Shown here in pieces: positions 7,532 to 14,678 of a stretch of DNA of 64,000 nucleotides. The DNA lies in contig JADHLI010000002.1 of NCBI GenBank assembly GCA_016780775.1, forward strand, positions 1-64,000, read 5' to 3'. The DNA is from Alphaproteobacteria bacterium. Lineage in GTDB: Bacteria; Pseudomonadota; Alphaproteobacteria; Puniceispirillales; Puniceispirillaceae. The number at the start of each line of letters is the position of its first letter. Position 1 is the first letter of the stretch. A program made the position numbers and the translations under genes. Below the pieces are notes generated by a model. The model did not search any database. It saw nothing but the letters and a program-made list of their open reading frames with translations, and was not told the origin of the DNA.

Positions 7532-8940
7532 TAGATGGTAAAAAACTTGTTCATTTGCTGATTGTAACAGATGCTTGGTTTCCGCAGGTCAATGGTGTGG
7601 TTCGCTCGCTAACCCATACCAGAGAGGAGCTCATCGCACGGGGCCACAAAGTGTCGATGCTGACACCTGAAGAATTCAAAACCTTCCCCTGCCCTACCTA
7701 TCCAGAAATCAGATTGTCCTTATTTCCGAGAAGCCGTGTTGCAAAAATTATTCGCCAACATAAACCTGATGTTATCCATATAGCCACGGAAGGGCCTTTG
7801 GGGATAGCAGCGCGCAATTTTTGCATCCGAAATAATATGCTCTTTACCTCGGCATATCATACGCGTTTTCCAGAATATATTTATTCAAGGATTAAATTAC
7901 CTTTGTTTATAAGTTATGCCTTTATAAGGTGGTTTCATAAACCCAGCGAAGCCGTCATGACACCAACATTACAGGTAATATCCGAGCTTAAAGATTGGCA
8001 AATATCTAACACTGCTTTGTGGCCACGGGGGGTAGATTTAACCCTATTCAGCCCACCCAAAAGACGAACACGTAACGCCAAACCTGTGCTGCTATATGTC
8101 GGAAGAGTAGCGGTAGAGAAAAATATTGAGGACTTTTTAAATATAAAAATTGACGCTGAAAAGTGGATTGTAGGGGATGGACCAGCTTTGACGTCTCTCA
8201 AATCTCGCTTCCCTGATGCTAAATTTTTCGGAATGAAAGCAAAAGAAGAATTACCTGAATTTTACGGCAAAGCAGACATATTTGTTTTTCCTTCCAAAAC
8301 AGACACCTTTGGACTTGTATTGCTTGAAGCAATGGCCTGCGGCCTGCCGGTTGCGGCCTATCCAGTGTCTGGACCTATTGACGTGGTTCGCAACTCAGAT
8401 GCTGGTATATTGGACGATAATCTAGAAATTGCAGTAAAAAAGGCATTAAGGATACCACGTAAGAATGCCAGAACTCACGCTGAAAAATTTTCTTGGACTA
8501 CAGCCACAGACATTTTCGAGAGTTATCTTGTATATCGGCAAGACAAAGATGAATATTCCTCTTTAAATAATCCCCACAAAAATAACTCGGGCATAACACG
8601 GGCATTCAAGGCTTTTGCAAATTCTTACACTGGTTTACGTTTCGCAATTAATGAAGAGAGCGCCTTTCGTCAGGAGTTGCTTTTGGTAGCTATTATGCTT
8701 CCCATCACATTTTGGCTTCCAGCGTCATCATCACAAAAATTATTAATGATAGGCTCATTACTGCTCATTTTGATAACTGAATTATTAAACTCAAGTATTG
8801 AAGCGGCTATAGACCGTATTTCTTTTGAGCAACACGGCCTGTCAAAAAGGGCAAAAGATTATGGAAGTGCGGCGGTATTTCTATCCTTAATATTTAGCGC
8901 CATTGTTTACATTACCGTAATTTATCAAATTATGTTTTAG
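7528..8940 (+). CDS. Diacylglycerol glycosyltransferase (Agt-like GT4) fused to a DgkA-type diacylglycerol kinase
   Basis: Residues 1-~345 form a GT4/GT-B glycosyltransferase: the N-terminal loop TDAWFPQVNGVVRS, the central KN(I)ED segment after LLYVGRVAVEKN, and the donor-site motif EAMACGLPVAAYPVSGP. Residues ~352-470 align along their length with E. coli DgkA: GITRAFKAF, NEESAFRQE, then three membrane segments with ELLNSSIEAAIDR and the catalytic-site RAKDYGSAAVFLSL. The gene overlaps plcP by 4 bp. The likely role is to turn PlcP-released diacylglycerol into glycolipid, while the kinase domain could convert surplus diacylglycerol to phosphatidic acid. Agt and PlcP pairing is known in phosphate-starved marine bacteria; the function of the fused kinase is inference. 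Confidence 0.82.
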   Translation: MIDGKKLVHLLIVTDAWFPQVNGVVRSLTHTREELIARGHKVSMLTPEEFKTFPCPTYPEIRLSLFPRSRVAKIIRQHKPDVIHIATEGPLGIAARNFCIRNNMLFTSAYHTRFPEYIYSRIKLPLFISYAFIRWFHKPSEAVMTPTLQVISELKDWQISNTALWPRGVDLTLFSPPKRRTRNAKPVLLYVGRVAVEKNIEDFLNIKIDAEKWIVGDGPALTSLKSRFPDAKFFGMKAKEELPEFYGKADIFVFPSKTDTFGLVLLEAMACGLPVAAYPVSGPIDVVRNSDAGILDDNLEIAVKKALRIPRKNARTHAEKFSWTTATDIFESYLVYRQDKDEYSSLNNPHKNNSGITRAFKAFANSYTGLRFAINEESAFRQELLLVAIMLPITFWLPASSSQKLLMIGSLLLILITELLNSSIEAAIDRISFEQHGLSKRAKDYGSAAVFLSLIFSAIVYITVIYQIMF

Positions 8941-9016
8941 AAAAAAACAAGCTACCTGCCAAAATAACAGCTTAAAGCTTAAGAAATATCTAGCCGTTCT
9001 GGATAGCTTATCTTTT

Positions 9017-9034
9017 ATGTAATCAAACTGTAAT
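9017..9034 (+). promoter_or_regulatory. Candidate Pho box upstream of arsC
   Basis: ATGTAAT-CAAA-CTGTAAT gives two nearly identical heptamers with the exact 11-bp spacing of a PhoB site, 45 bp upstream of the start codon. Each differs from CTGTCAT by one or two bases, and TGTAAT half-sites are tolerated in alphaproteobacterial Pho boxes. It is the best of the three candidates in this window. Confidence 0.5.
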
Positions 9035-9079
9035 ATTACGGAACTAGGATCAATTTCTATTTAGTTAGGATGATCGGCT

Positions 9080-9490
9080 ATGCAAAAAATTTTATTCCTG
9101 TGTACAGGTAACTCCTGTCGCTCACTGATGGCAGAGGCGCTAGCGAACCAGCTGGGCGACGGGCATCTGCACGCTGAAAGCGCTGGCAGTATTCCGGCTG
9201 GTTTTGCGCACCCAAAAGCGCTAACCACGCTTAAAAAGCATGGCGTGAAAGCTGGTGGCCTGTTTAGCAAATCTTGGGATGTTTTTGAAAAACAACGTTT
9301 TGACTATGTGATTACTGTTTGTGACTCAGCTGCTTCAGAGACCTGTCCTGTATTCGCTGGTGGCTTTAAAAAACTGCATTGGAGCTTGCCTGATCCAGCT
9401 GGTGTTACCGGCACTGAGACAGTGATCACCGCTGCCTTTGAAGATACTTTTGCCGCGTTAAAAAGTAGAATTGAAAGCGAATTATTATAG
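9080..9490 (+). CDS. arsC: Thioredoxin-dependent arsenate reductase
   Basis: The 136-residue product belongs to the low-molecular-weight tyrosine phosphatase fold. It has the P-loop C10-T-G-N-S-C-R-S and, downstream, the resolving pair in VCDSAASETCP, the cysteine triad of thioredoxin-coupled (pI258-type) arsenate reductases. It reduces arsenate to arsenite in the cytoplasm. No arsenite pump or ArsR gene lies next to it. The Pho-box-like site upstream makes sense because phosphate-starved cells import arsenate through phosphate transporters. A protein tyrosine phosphatase role is possible but the three cysteines argue for ArsC. Confidence 0.88.
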   Translation: MQKILFLCTGNSCRSLMAEALANQLGDGHLHAESAGSIPAGFAHPKALTTLKKHGVKAGGLFSKSWDVFEKQRFDYVITVCDSAASETCPVFAGGFKKLHWSLPDPAGVTGTETVITAAFEDTFAALKSRIESELL

Positions 9491-9544
9491 CCGCATCAAC
9501 GCTATCTCTTCGCGCTCACACCGCGATGACAGAGCCATAGATCT

Positions 9545-9574
9545 GAAAAAAAAGCACAGCCACTTTGCCTGTGC
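9545..9574 (-). terminator. Hairpin terminator between arsC and the ABM gene, stronger on the minus strand
   Basis: GCACAG/CTGTGC stem with a 9-nt loop at 9554-9574. On the minus strand it is followed by eight T residues, so it terminates the gene ending at 9671; the plus-strand side (GTTTGTTATT) may serve arsC. Confidence 0.65.
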
Positions 9575-9670
9575 GTTTGTTATTATCTGCCCTCACGCGA
9601 TCTTTATATCCAAGGCACATCTGTGACAGTGAGGGTTGTCTGCGTGTTGCAATGCCTGCCTAACAGGATA

Positions 9671-10024
9671 TTAGAACCTTGCAATTGTAGAAAAGAAATT
9701 TGCATTCATGCCATTTAAGGCTTTTTTGACTTCTTGCCCCACATCTCCATAGACATCCAATTTCTGGACGTCAAACAGGCTCAAAAATTCTGCTGCCACC
9801 TTAGCTGAGAAAAAATCAAAATGGCGTTGATATGCGTCTGCATTCTCAAACCGCTCATGCAAATGAATAACCCCATCTAATTCATAATATTCATAGAGAA
9901 ATGCATTGCCTTTATGTTGGTTCACTAAAACCAAATTCTCAATAAAGCTTCTCCAATTTTGCTGCCCATCTTTAGGCTTCATAACAATGTTAATTCCAAT
10001 CACTTCATTGTTTAAAACCACCAT
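9671..10024 (-). CDS. ABM-fold (antibiotic biosynthesis monooxygenase-like) protein
   Basis: About 117 residues from the ATG at 10024, which is preceded closely by GAGGA. An in-frame upstream ATG at 10090 would add an unlikely leader. The sequence has the dimeric alpha/beta-barrel pattern: VIGINIVMKPKDG (strand 1), FLYEYYELDGVIHLHERFENADAYQRH (strand-helix with the family's ERF-N-A-H pattern), then FDVQKLDVYGD. Such proteins act on quinones or reactive carbonyls, or only bind small molecules; the substrate is unknown. It is transcribed with the GST gene upstream (97 bp away), suggesting a detoxification role. Confidence 0.7.
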   Translation of the reverse strand: MVVLNNEVIGINIVMKPKDGQQNWRSFIENLVLVNQHKGNAFLYEYYELDGVIHLHERFENADAYQRHFDFFSAKVAAEFLSLFDVQKLDVYGDVGQEVKKALNGMNANFFSTIARF

Positions 10025-10121
10025 TTCCTCTACCCATGCTCCAATGAAACAAATTTTCAAAAATTGCAACCCAAGACGCCAGCTATGCACCCTCCACTAT
10101 CCAAATTTTGCGCCATGTTAT

Positions 10122-10802
10122 TCACGTTTTCTTCATGCCTGTGGGATGGGCAACATCTTCTATTACCAGCTTGGGCGCAGTACCAACATCAATAAGCTTT
10201 GGTCGCTTGGAAAGGTAGCTTGCCATGCCCGGCAGGCTTTCCATATCACTTATGAAAGCCATCAACCTTGGAAATTCTTGCACCAAGCTAGGGTCAAGTA
10301 ATTTAGATAGATCTAAATGATGATAGGTCGCAAATTCTGCGGCGCGGGCTGTATCATCTGTGAAAAATTTTCCACGCCCGCTCTCCAGACATCTAGCAAG
10401 ATCAGAAAAGCGACCAGATAAGCTAGGCCGCATCGCCTCCTTCTTAGCCATAAAATCATCACCGATGGCAAAATTAATGGCTGGGTTTAAAGGGGCAAAT
10501 AACTCCTGTGCTGACTGCAATATAGCACTCGCTTGAGCCGCCTTCACAGGGTCGGAAATAGCTATGCCTGCCCGATTTTCCAAATATTGCAGAATTGCCA
10601 CACTCTGGCAGATCTGCGCCTCGCCATCCACTTCCAGCATCGGCAGCTGTTGAAAGGTGATAGTTGGTTTTACATTTGCCCAAACATCATCAAAATGTTC
10701 CCAAGACATTAGATATTGGTAATCTATATCATAGCAATGCATCAGCATTTGCGGCGCTTCTGCCAGCGCACGCATTTTAAAGTAAATAAGTTTTAAAGAC
10801 AT
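10122..10802 (-). CDS. Glutathione S-transferase family protein
   Basis: From ATG 10802 (preceded by GGGGAT) the product has 226 residues. The thioredoxin-like N-terminal domain shows LIYFKMRALAEAPQMLM at the glutathione site, TITFQQLPMLEVDG with the cis-proline, and QSVAILQYLE, which includes the glutathione-binding S in the QS pair. An all-helical C-terminal domain follows (FSDLARCLESGRGKFFTDD). This is the sigma/alpha-like layout. The catalytic Tyr is probably Y7 in LIYFK. It conjugates or reduces electrophiles with glutathione in the cytoplasm; the specific substrate cannot be told. Confidence 0.82.
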   Translation of the reverse strand: MSLKLIYFKMRALAEAPQMLMHCYDIDYQYLMSWEHFDDVWANVKPTITFQQLPMLEVDGEAQICQSVAILQYLENRAGIAISDPVKAAQASAILQSAQELFAPLNPAINFAIGDDFMAKKEAMRPSLSGRFSDLARCLESGRGKFFTDDTARAAEFATYHHLDLSKLLDPSLVQEFPRLMAFISDMESLPGMASYLSKRPKLIDVGTAPKLVIEDVAHPTGMKKT

Positions 10803-11056
10803 ATTATCCCCTTTGATGCACCAGAGTCGCATTCAGTATTTCGATTTAAAATAGAATACTAAAATTAAGAAGCAGGGCAGATAAACTCTAAATTTAAAAC
10901 CAGTATAAGAATAGGAGTGGTAGGATGCGCATGGGAAGGGCATATCATCCTAAAAATTGAACAGCCCACTTCACTGAACCTTCCCTTAGTTGAAATAGCA
11001 CGGAATTCCCTTTATATATATGGGCGTTATATACCAGCATTTAGGCGGAGATCATC

Positions 11057-11503
11057 ATGGGCTTAACCTTGTATCTATCAGGCGAAATTCATACCGATTG
11101 GCGTGAGCAAATTATTGCTGGTTGTGCAGATATGGATGTTGAATTTACCGCACCGGTAACTGATCACGCAGCTAGTGATGACTGCGGCGTGGCTATTCTA
11201 GGCGCAGAACCTGATAAATTCTGGCATGACCATAAGGGGGCAAAGATTAATGCCATTCGCACGCGCAAAGCCATTTCGGATGCAGATATTGTTGTCGTGC
11301 GCTTTGGCGAGAAATATAAACAATGGAATGCCGCTTTTGATGCTGGCTATGCTGCAGCGCTAGGCAAATCGCTTATCATCATGCATGGCGCTGATCATCA
11401 GCATGCCTTGAAAGAAGTAGATGCAGCCGCGCTTGCAGTAGTAGAAACCCCGCAAGAAATTGTCAAAATTCTACGCTATATACTGGACGGGAAGTTAGTT
11501 TAG
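11057..11503 (+). CDS. ytoQ: YtoQ family protein
   Basis: A 148-residue protein with the YtoQ pattern: LYLSGEIHTDWREQI at the start, EFTAPVTDHAASDDCGV, FWHDHKGAKINAIRT, SDADIVVVRFGEKYKQWNAAFDAGYAAALGK and IIMHG. The fold resembles nucleoside 2-deoxyribosyltransferases, so a nucleotide or nucleoside ligand is likely, but no activity is established for the family. It starts at ATG 11057 behind GGCGGAG. It is convergent with the small barrel-protein genes downstream and shares a hairpin with them. Confidence 0.85.
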   Translation: MGLTLYLSGEIHTDWREQIIAGCADMDVEFTAPVTDHAASDDCGVAILGAEPDKFWHDHKGAKINAIRTRKAISDADIVVVRFGEKYKQWNAAFDAGYAAALGKSLIIMHGADHQHALKEVDAAALAVVETPQEIVKILRYILDGKLV

Positions 11504-11510
11504 ACTAAAA

Positions 11511-11533
11511 GAAAAAGCCCATTAACCAATGGG
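11511..11533 (-). terminator. Hairpin terminator of the minus-strand barrel-protein run
   Basis: CCCATT and AATGGG form a 6-bp stem with a 4-nt loop (11518-11533). Read on the minus strand it is followed by CTTTTTCTTTT, 13 bp after the stop of the gene ending at 11546. Confidence 0.7.
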
Positions 11534-11545
11534 TAGGAACAAATA

Positions 11546-11842
11546 CTAGCTTTTTAAATCCTGACCAAGATGCAGGATGCGCTCACCTTCCATAAGTTTT
11601 ATCTTATTAGTGCCTTTAATTTCATCTAGTGCCGATTTCATAATCGCCATGATTTTATCAGCCTCAGACTTTGAGGTAAATCTGGAGACAACAAAGCAGG
11701 CATTGTTCGACAATTTGAAAATTTCGCCGCTTAGCTGGCCGGCTTCGATATTTTTGGGCAGCAGCTCTTTTTCGATGAAGGCCATTATCATCTTAAACTG
11801 GATATCCGAGCTTCCAATAATTTCAGCCACACGCACATACAT
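11546..11842 (-). CDS. Small ferredoxin-like barrel protein (ABM-type), 98 aa
   Basis: From ATG 11842 the product runs MYVRVAEIIGSSDIQ to ILHLGQDLKS. The order strand-helix-strand-strand-helix-strand is suggested by VRVAEII, FKMIMAFIEKELLP, FKLSNNACFVVSRF and ADKIMAIMKSALDEIK. This fits the dimeric alpha/beta barrel fold, but no catalytic residue stands out. An upstream in-frame start at 11920 would overlap the preceding gene and is less likely. It is the last gene of four on this strand and is followed by a terminator. Family assignment is tentative. Confidence 0.6.
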   Translation of the reverse strand: MYVRVAEIIGSSDIQFKMIMAFIEKELLPKNIEAGQLSGEIFKLSNNACFVVSRFTSKSEADKIMAIMKSALDEIKGTNKIKLMEGERILHLGQDLKS

Positions 11843-11897
11843 AATTTCTATTCTCCGCGTTATGCTTGTTTGGGATGGGGAATTAAGCAGGCCTGCA

Positions 11898-12152
11898 TTA
11901 TAACAACTCACCCTCAGCAACGGTTACCTTTGCCATCGCCTGTTCATGCAAGGACTGCACCGCTTTCAAAGCTTCCAGCTTTTGCGATGCCCCACTTTTA
12001 TCCTCAAAAACCTCAAAGACAACACCTGAATTATTGTTTGTTTTCATTAAATAACGACTATAGCCAGGCTCAGAGATTTGTCTGGCTGCTGTCTCAAGAA
12101 CCGGCCAGATAGAGGGAGCTAATAAAGTGAAAGATATTTTACGTGCATACAT
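11898..12152 (-). CDS. Small ferredoxin-like barrel protein, 84 aa
   Basis: Starts at ATG 12152, 14 bp after the preceding gene. The product opens MYARKISFTLLAPSIWPVLE, with central SRYLMKTNNNSGVVFEVFEDKSGA and helical KLEALKAVQSLHEQAMAK. The pattern (two beta-hairpins each followed by a helix) resembles ABM/stress-responsive barrel proteins and its neighbours. I do not recognise a named family and give no function. Confidence 0.6.
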   Translation of the reverse strand: MYARKISFTLLAPSIWPVLETAARQISEPGYSRYLMKTNNNSGVVFEVFEDKSGASQKLEALKAVQSLHEQAMAKVTVAEGELL

Positions 12153-12166
12153 TTTACTCAGCCCCG

Positions 12167-12517
12167 TTATTCTATGCCAGCAACCTGCATCGAGGATACA
12201 TAAGCATTCATCTTGTCATGGCCTTTCTCAAACACCTTCATATAGGCATCAGACTCATAGGCTTTGGACCAAGAAATATTTGAAAAATTACCAGATGAAT
12301 AGACGATATTCACCATCGCCTCAACGTCATCATCATTGCCTGCACCGACAACAGAAACGAAATTAAAATCAATACCGCTGGTAAATAAAAACTCAAAAAC
12401 TGTGATATTAAAGCGTTCAAAAAAGGGGTTTAAGATAACGCGCCTATCCTGAGGTTTATTTAGCATTGCAGCAGCAAAGTCACTACTTGTCTTACCATGG
12501 ATAATATATTTCATCAT
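12167..12517 (-). CDS. GYD-domain-like protein, 116 aa
   Basis: Begins ATG-ATG at 12517 behind GGAAG. The region ITVFEFLFTSGIDFNFVSVVGAGNDDDVEAMVNIVYSSGNF resembles the GYD domain pattern (a strand, a short G-x-D-x turn, a valine-rich strand, then an alanine-rich helix and an S-G-turn). The fold would again be ferredoxin-like and oligomeric. GYD proteins have no settled function. Conserved tail WSKAYESDAYMKVFEKG is notable for aromatic residues that could line a ligand pocket. First gene of a run of three close minus-strand genes. Confidence 0.55.
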   Translation of the reverse strand: MMKYIIHGKTSSDFAAAMLNKPQDRRVILNPFFERFNITVFEFLFTSGIDFNFVSVVGAGNDDDVEAMVNIVYSSGNFSNISWSKAYESDAYMKVFEKGHDKMNAYVSSMQVAGIE

Positions 12518-12630
12518 TTCTGCTTCCTCTTCCTATTTCATAAGTTAAAAATAAAATAAAAACTGATCAGACAAAAAGATCACTGCGGTTAAGCGGCAAA
12601 GCACACATACGCCCACATATCTAGACCGTA

Positions 12631-12927
12631 TCAGCTTTCCAGATGAATGGTTCGGTCGCCTGAGAATGACATTGTTTTTGGTGACAAAGTTTGCGTAAAT
12701 CTCTGTATATTGTCATCAATGAGCTGTTCAATTTTTGCTTGCGCTTCAGCGTCTGGAAATTCCCATACAACAGTTGAAATATTAGGCGCCTGCTTGTTTC
12801 GATAAGCGTTAAAAGTTACGCCTGGCACTGTTTTGATCAGATCTGGCCATCTAGTTTGCAAAATCGATTCAAATAAGTCACATTCTTCAGTTGAAGGGAA
12901 TGTACGAATAAATATTTTACAGTGCAT
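12631..12927 (-). CDS. Small ferredoxin-like barrel protein, 98 aa
   Basis: From ATG 12927: MHCKIFIRTFPSTEECDLFE, then VPGVTFNAYRNKQ, STVVWEFPDAEAQAKIEQLID, ending FSGDRTIHLES. The alternation of strands and helices is as in ABM-fold proteins, and its length (98 aa) equals that of the gene ending at 11546, whose C-terminus ERILHLGQ resembles DRTIHLES here; the two may be paralogues. It is separated from the GYD-like gene by 113 bp and is divergent from nrtS (46 bp). Confidence 0.6.
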   Translation of the reverse strand: MHCKIFIRTFPSTEECDLFESILQTRWPDLIKTVPGVTFNAYRNKQAPNISTVVWEFPDAEAQAKIEQLIDDNIQRFTQTLSPKTMSFSGDRTIHLES

Positions 12928-12973
12928 ATGTTACCTCAAAATTTATTGACTACACCTAATTTAGGAAAAAACT

Positions 12974-13213
12974 ATGGATAAATTAAACATTGCACTGCCG
13001 ATTTTCTTTAGCAAGTCAGTAGCAAAACGCGCTTTTAAAGTTGCCTTAATTGTTGGCACTATCCTAGCTTTCATCAATCATGGCGATGTCATTTTGTCTG
13101 GCGGACTAACTTCAGAATGCTGGGTTAAAATAATTTTAACCGCCTTTGTTCCTTATTGCGTCTCATCCATTACTGCAACGCTAGCAATCATAGAACAAAA
13201 GGCGGCAACCTAG
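12974..13213 (+). CDS. nrtS: NrtS-like nitrate/nitrite transporter subunit
   Basis: A 79-residue membrane protein with two predicted transmembrane helices. The stretch KRAFKVALIVGTILAFINHG followed by GDVILSGG, WVKIILTAFVPYCVSS matches the NrtS family, small proteins linked to nitrate/nitrite transport in cyanobacteria and found in many marine bacteria. AGGA lies 7 bp before ATG. No other nitrate gene is visible nearby, so its role here is open. It is the only plus-strand gene inside a minus-strand block. Confidence 0.75.
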   Translation: MDKLNIALPIFFSKSVAKRAFKVALIVGTILAFINHGDVILSGGLTSECWVKIILTAFVPYCVSSITATLAIIEQKAAT

Positions 13214-13229
13214 CTGTTTTAAGGTTGGT

Positions 13230-13598
13230 TTATGCTGTCTTCCAGGGACCAAAATCTTTGCCAGCGCCAACGATTTCATAAGCAATAACTGTATCATCGC
13301 CCTCAACCCAGCCATCATGTCCTGGCGCGAAATAATAGGCATCACCTGCTTCAGCTAGAACTTGCGTGCCATCATTATGGACACACATTAATTTGCCCTG
13401 AACAATCACGCCAACATGCCCGGCCTGACAGCTATCCCCCCCGACAATTGGCTGAATACATTCAGACCATTTCCAGCCCGGCTCCAAGATCAGCTTTGAG
13501 GCATTCATGTCACCAAGCTTCACCACAGATACATGTGCATTTGGGGGATTTTTCACCTCATCAGCGTCATCAAAAGATTTTTTATACATATTCGTCAT
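13230..13598 (-). CDS. Cupin-domain protein
   Basis: The 122-residue product has a single small cupin barrel. Motif 1 region: GWKWSECIQPIVGGDSCQAGHVGVIVQG, and motif 2: EAGDAYYFAPGHDGWVEGD. The metal-binding histidines of classical cupins are reduced (H in QAGHVG and PGHDGW), as in cupins that act as sensors or binding proteins. It starts at ATG 13598 behind GGAGA and lies 12 bp downstream of the next ABM-like gene, so the two form an operon divergent from the HxlR regulator. Ligand unknown. Confidence 0.8.
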   Translation of the reverse strand: MTNMYKKSFDDADEVKNPPNAHVSVVKLGDMNASKLILEPGWKWSECIQPIVGGDSCQAGHVGVIVQGKLMCVHNDGTQVLAEAGDAYYFAPGHDGWVEGDDTVIAYEIVGAGKDFGPWKTA

Positions 13599-13610
13599 AT
13601 TAATATCTCC

Positions 13611-13901
13611 TTAAAGAACCAGATCGCCAGTTAACGGAATTGTATGCCGGTCAATTGGATTATATTCCTGCAGCATGTGCCGCACCGTATCGAGAAATTC
13701 GACGCCTTCTTTCGCACTTTTTTCCAGCATATCTGCATCTCGTATCACAACGCTGAACACCTCATCATCTTTGGTCATCACATATTGTTCGTGAATACCC
13801 TCACGCTTATGCGTGGAGATGAAGTCGGTTATCGCTGCAACATATTCATCAAAATATTCGGGCTTTGGCTTGAACCGAATAATGGACATTTTCTTCATTG
13901 A
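13611..13901 (-). CDS. ABM-like small barrel protein, 96 aa
   Basis: The likely start is the ATG at 13901 (MKKMSIIRFKPKPEY), preceded by AGGAGAAATTCA; a 13922 start would add seven residues. Strand MSIIRFKPKPEYFDEYVAAITDF, then EGIHEQYVMTKDDEVFSVVIRDADMLEKSA, give the ABM-like order of strand, helix, hairpin, helix. The two-gene operon with the cupin lies head to head with the HxlR regulator gene (162 bp gap), so the regulator is a good candidate to control it. Confidence 0.65.
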   Translation of the reverse strand, partial: SMKKMSIIRFKPKPEYFDEYVAAITDFISTHKREGIHEQYVMTKDDEVFSVVIRDADMLEKSAKEGVEFLDTVRHMLQEYNPIDRHTIPLTGDLVL

Positions 13902-13996
13902 ATTTCTCCTATCTTCAGCCAAGTAGCTTTATAGGTCGCTAATATTCTGCATCACATTATTTAGTGTTTTGTTATTTAGCATTCCATAATAAAAGG

Positions 13997-14017
13997 TTTG
14001 ACTCTGTTTGAGTAAAC
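13997..14017. promoter_or_regulatory. Candidate HxlR operator in the divergent promoter region
   Basis: ACTC-TGTTT-GAGT (14001-14013) is an inverted repeat with partly symmetrical T/A flanks (TTTG / AAAC), 46 bp upstream of the regulator start. HxlR-type dimers bind such short inverted repeats with a 5-bp centre. Prediction only. Confidence 0.35.
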
Positions 14018-14063
14018 TTCCAGTATTTCTACTAAACAGGTTTAAATTTTAAAGTGGTTCTAA

Positions 14064-14606
14064 ATGTTAAGAGATTTAGAATATTTTCAAAAATGCCCCA
14101 TTGGCATGGCAGCAGATATTATAGGCGATAAATGGTCTTTAATTATCTTGCGCGACATCGCCATTTTCCATCGGCAAACCTTTAGCCAAATATTGCGTGA
14201 AAATATCGAAGGTATTTCATCTGCAACACTGGCAAATAAGCTAAAGCGTCTGTGTGATATCGGTTTTCTGACTGTCAGAGATTATAAAGGTCATAAGCAG
14301 AAGAAACTCTATTGCCTGACCGAACCAGCAATAGATTTTGTACCAGTTCTTTTTTATCTCGCCAGCTGGACTGCTCTGCACCAAGAACCTAACAAGGATT
14401 ATGTGAAATTATTAAAACCTTTTTTGGATAATGAGCAAGGTCGGATTGATAAATTGCTAGAAGGCTTGCATGACATTCACATAAATCATCAGCCAAAAGA
14501 GGCCCTCTGGTGGACAAAAACTCTCAACGCTGGCGATAGACACCCTTCTGGCAGTCACCCTTCTGGCACTCATCCTTCTGGCACTCATCCTTCTGGCACC
14601 CATTAA
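14064..14606 (+). CDS. HxlR-family winged-helix regulator with an HPSGT-repeat tail
   Basis: The 180-residue product has the HxlR domain near the N-terminus: the conserved cysteine in FQKCPIG, then IGDKWSLIILRDI and FSQILRENIEGISSATLANKLKRLCDIGFL (recognition helix and wing). HxlR proteins are dimeric sensors of aldehydes, quinones or oxidants. A second helical domain (residues ~95-150) and a tail of HPSGS-HPSGT-HPSGT-HPSGT-H follow; the tail is a 15-bp tandem repeat at 14541-14600 and is not part of the normal family. Gene position suggests control of the divergent cupin/ABM operon. Confidence 0.88.
   Translation: MLRDLEYFQKCPIGMAADIIGDKWSLIILRDIAIFHRQTFSQILRENIEGISSATLANKLKRLCDIGFLTVRDYKGHKQKKLYCLTEPAIDFVPVLFYLASWTALHQEPNKDYVKLLKPFLDNEQGRIDKLLEGLHDIHINHQPKEALWWTKTLNAGDRHPSGSHPSGTHPSGTHPSGTH
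14541..14600 (+). repeat. Four tandem copies of a 15-bp unit encoding HPSG(S/T)
   Basis: Units such as CACCCTTCTGGCAGT and CATCCTTCTGGCACT repeat four times in frame and end directly before CAT-TAA, so they form the last 21 codons of the regulator gene. Confidence 0.95.
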
Positions 14607-14678
14607 ACTAGGCCAATTTTTGAGTTGAATTTTAGTGCGACAACCAGATGCCAGCCATAATAAAATAGGGAGAAGAAA

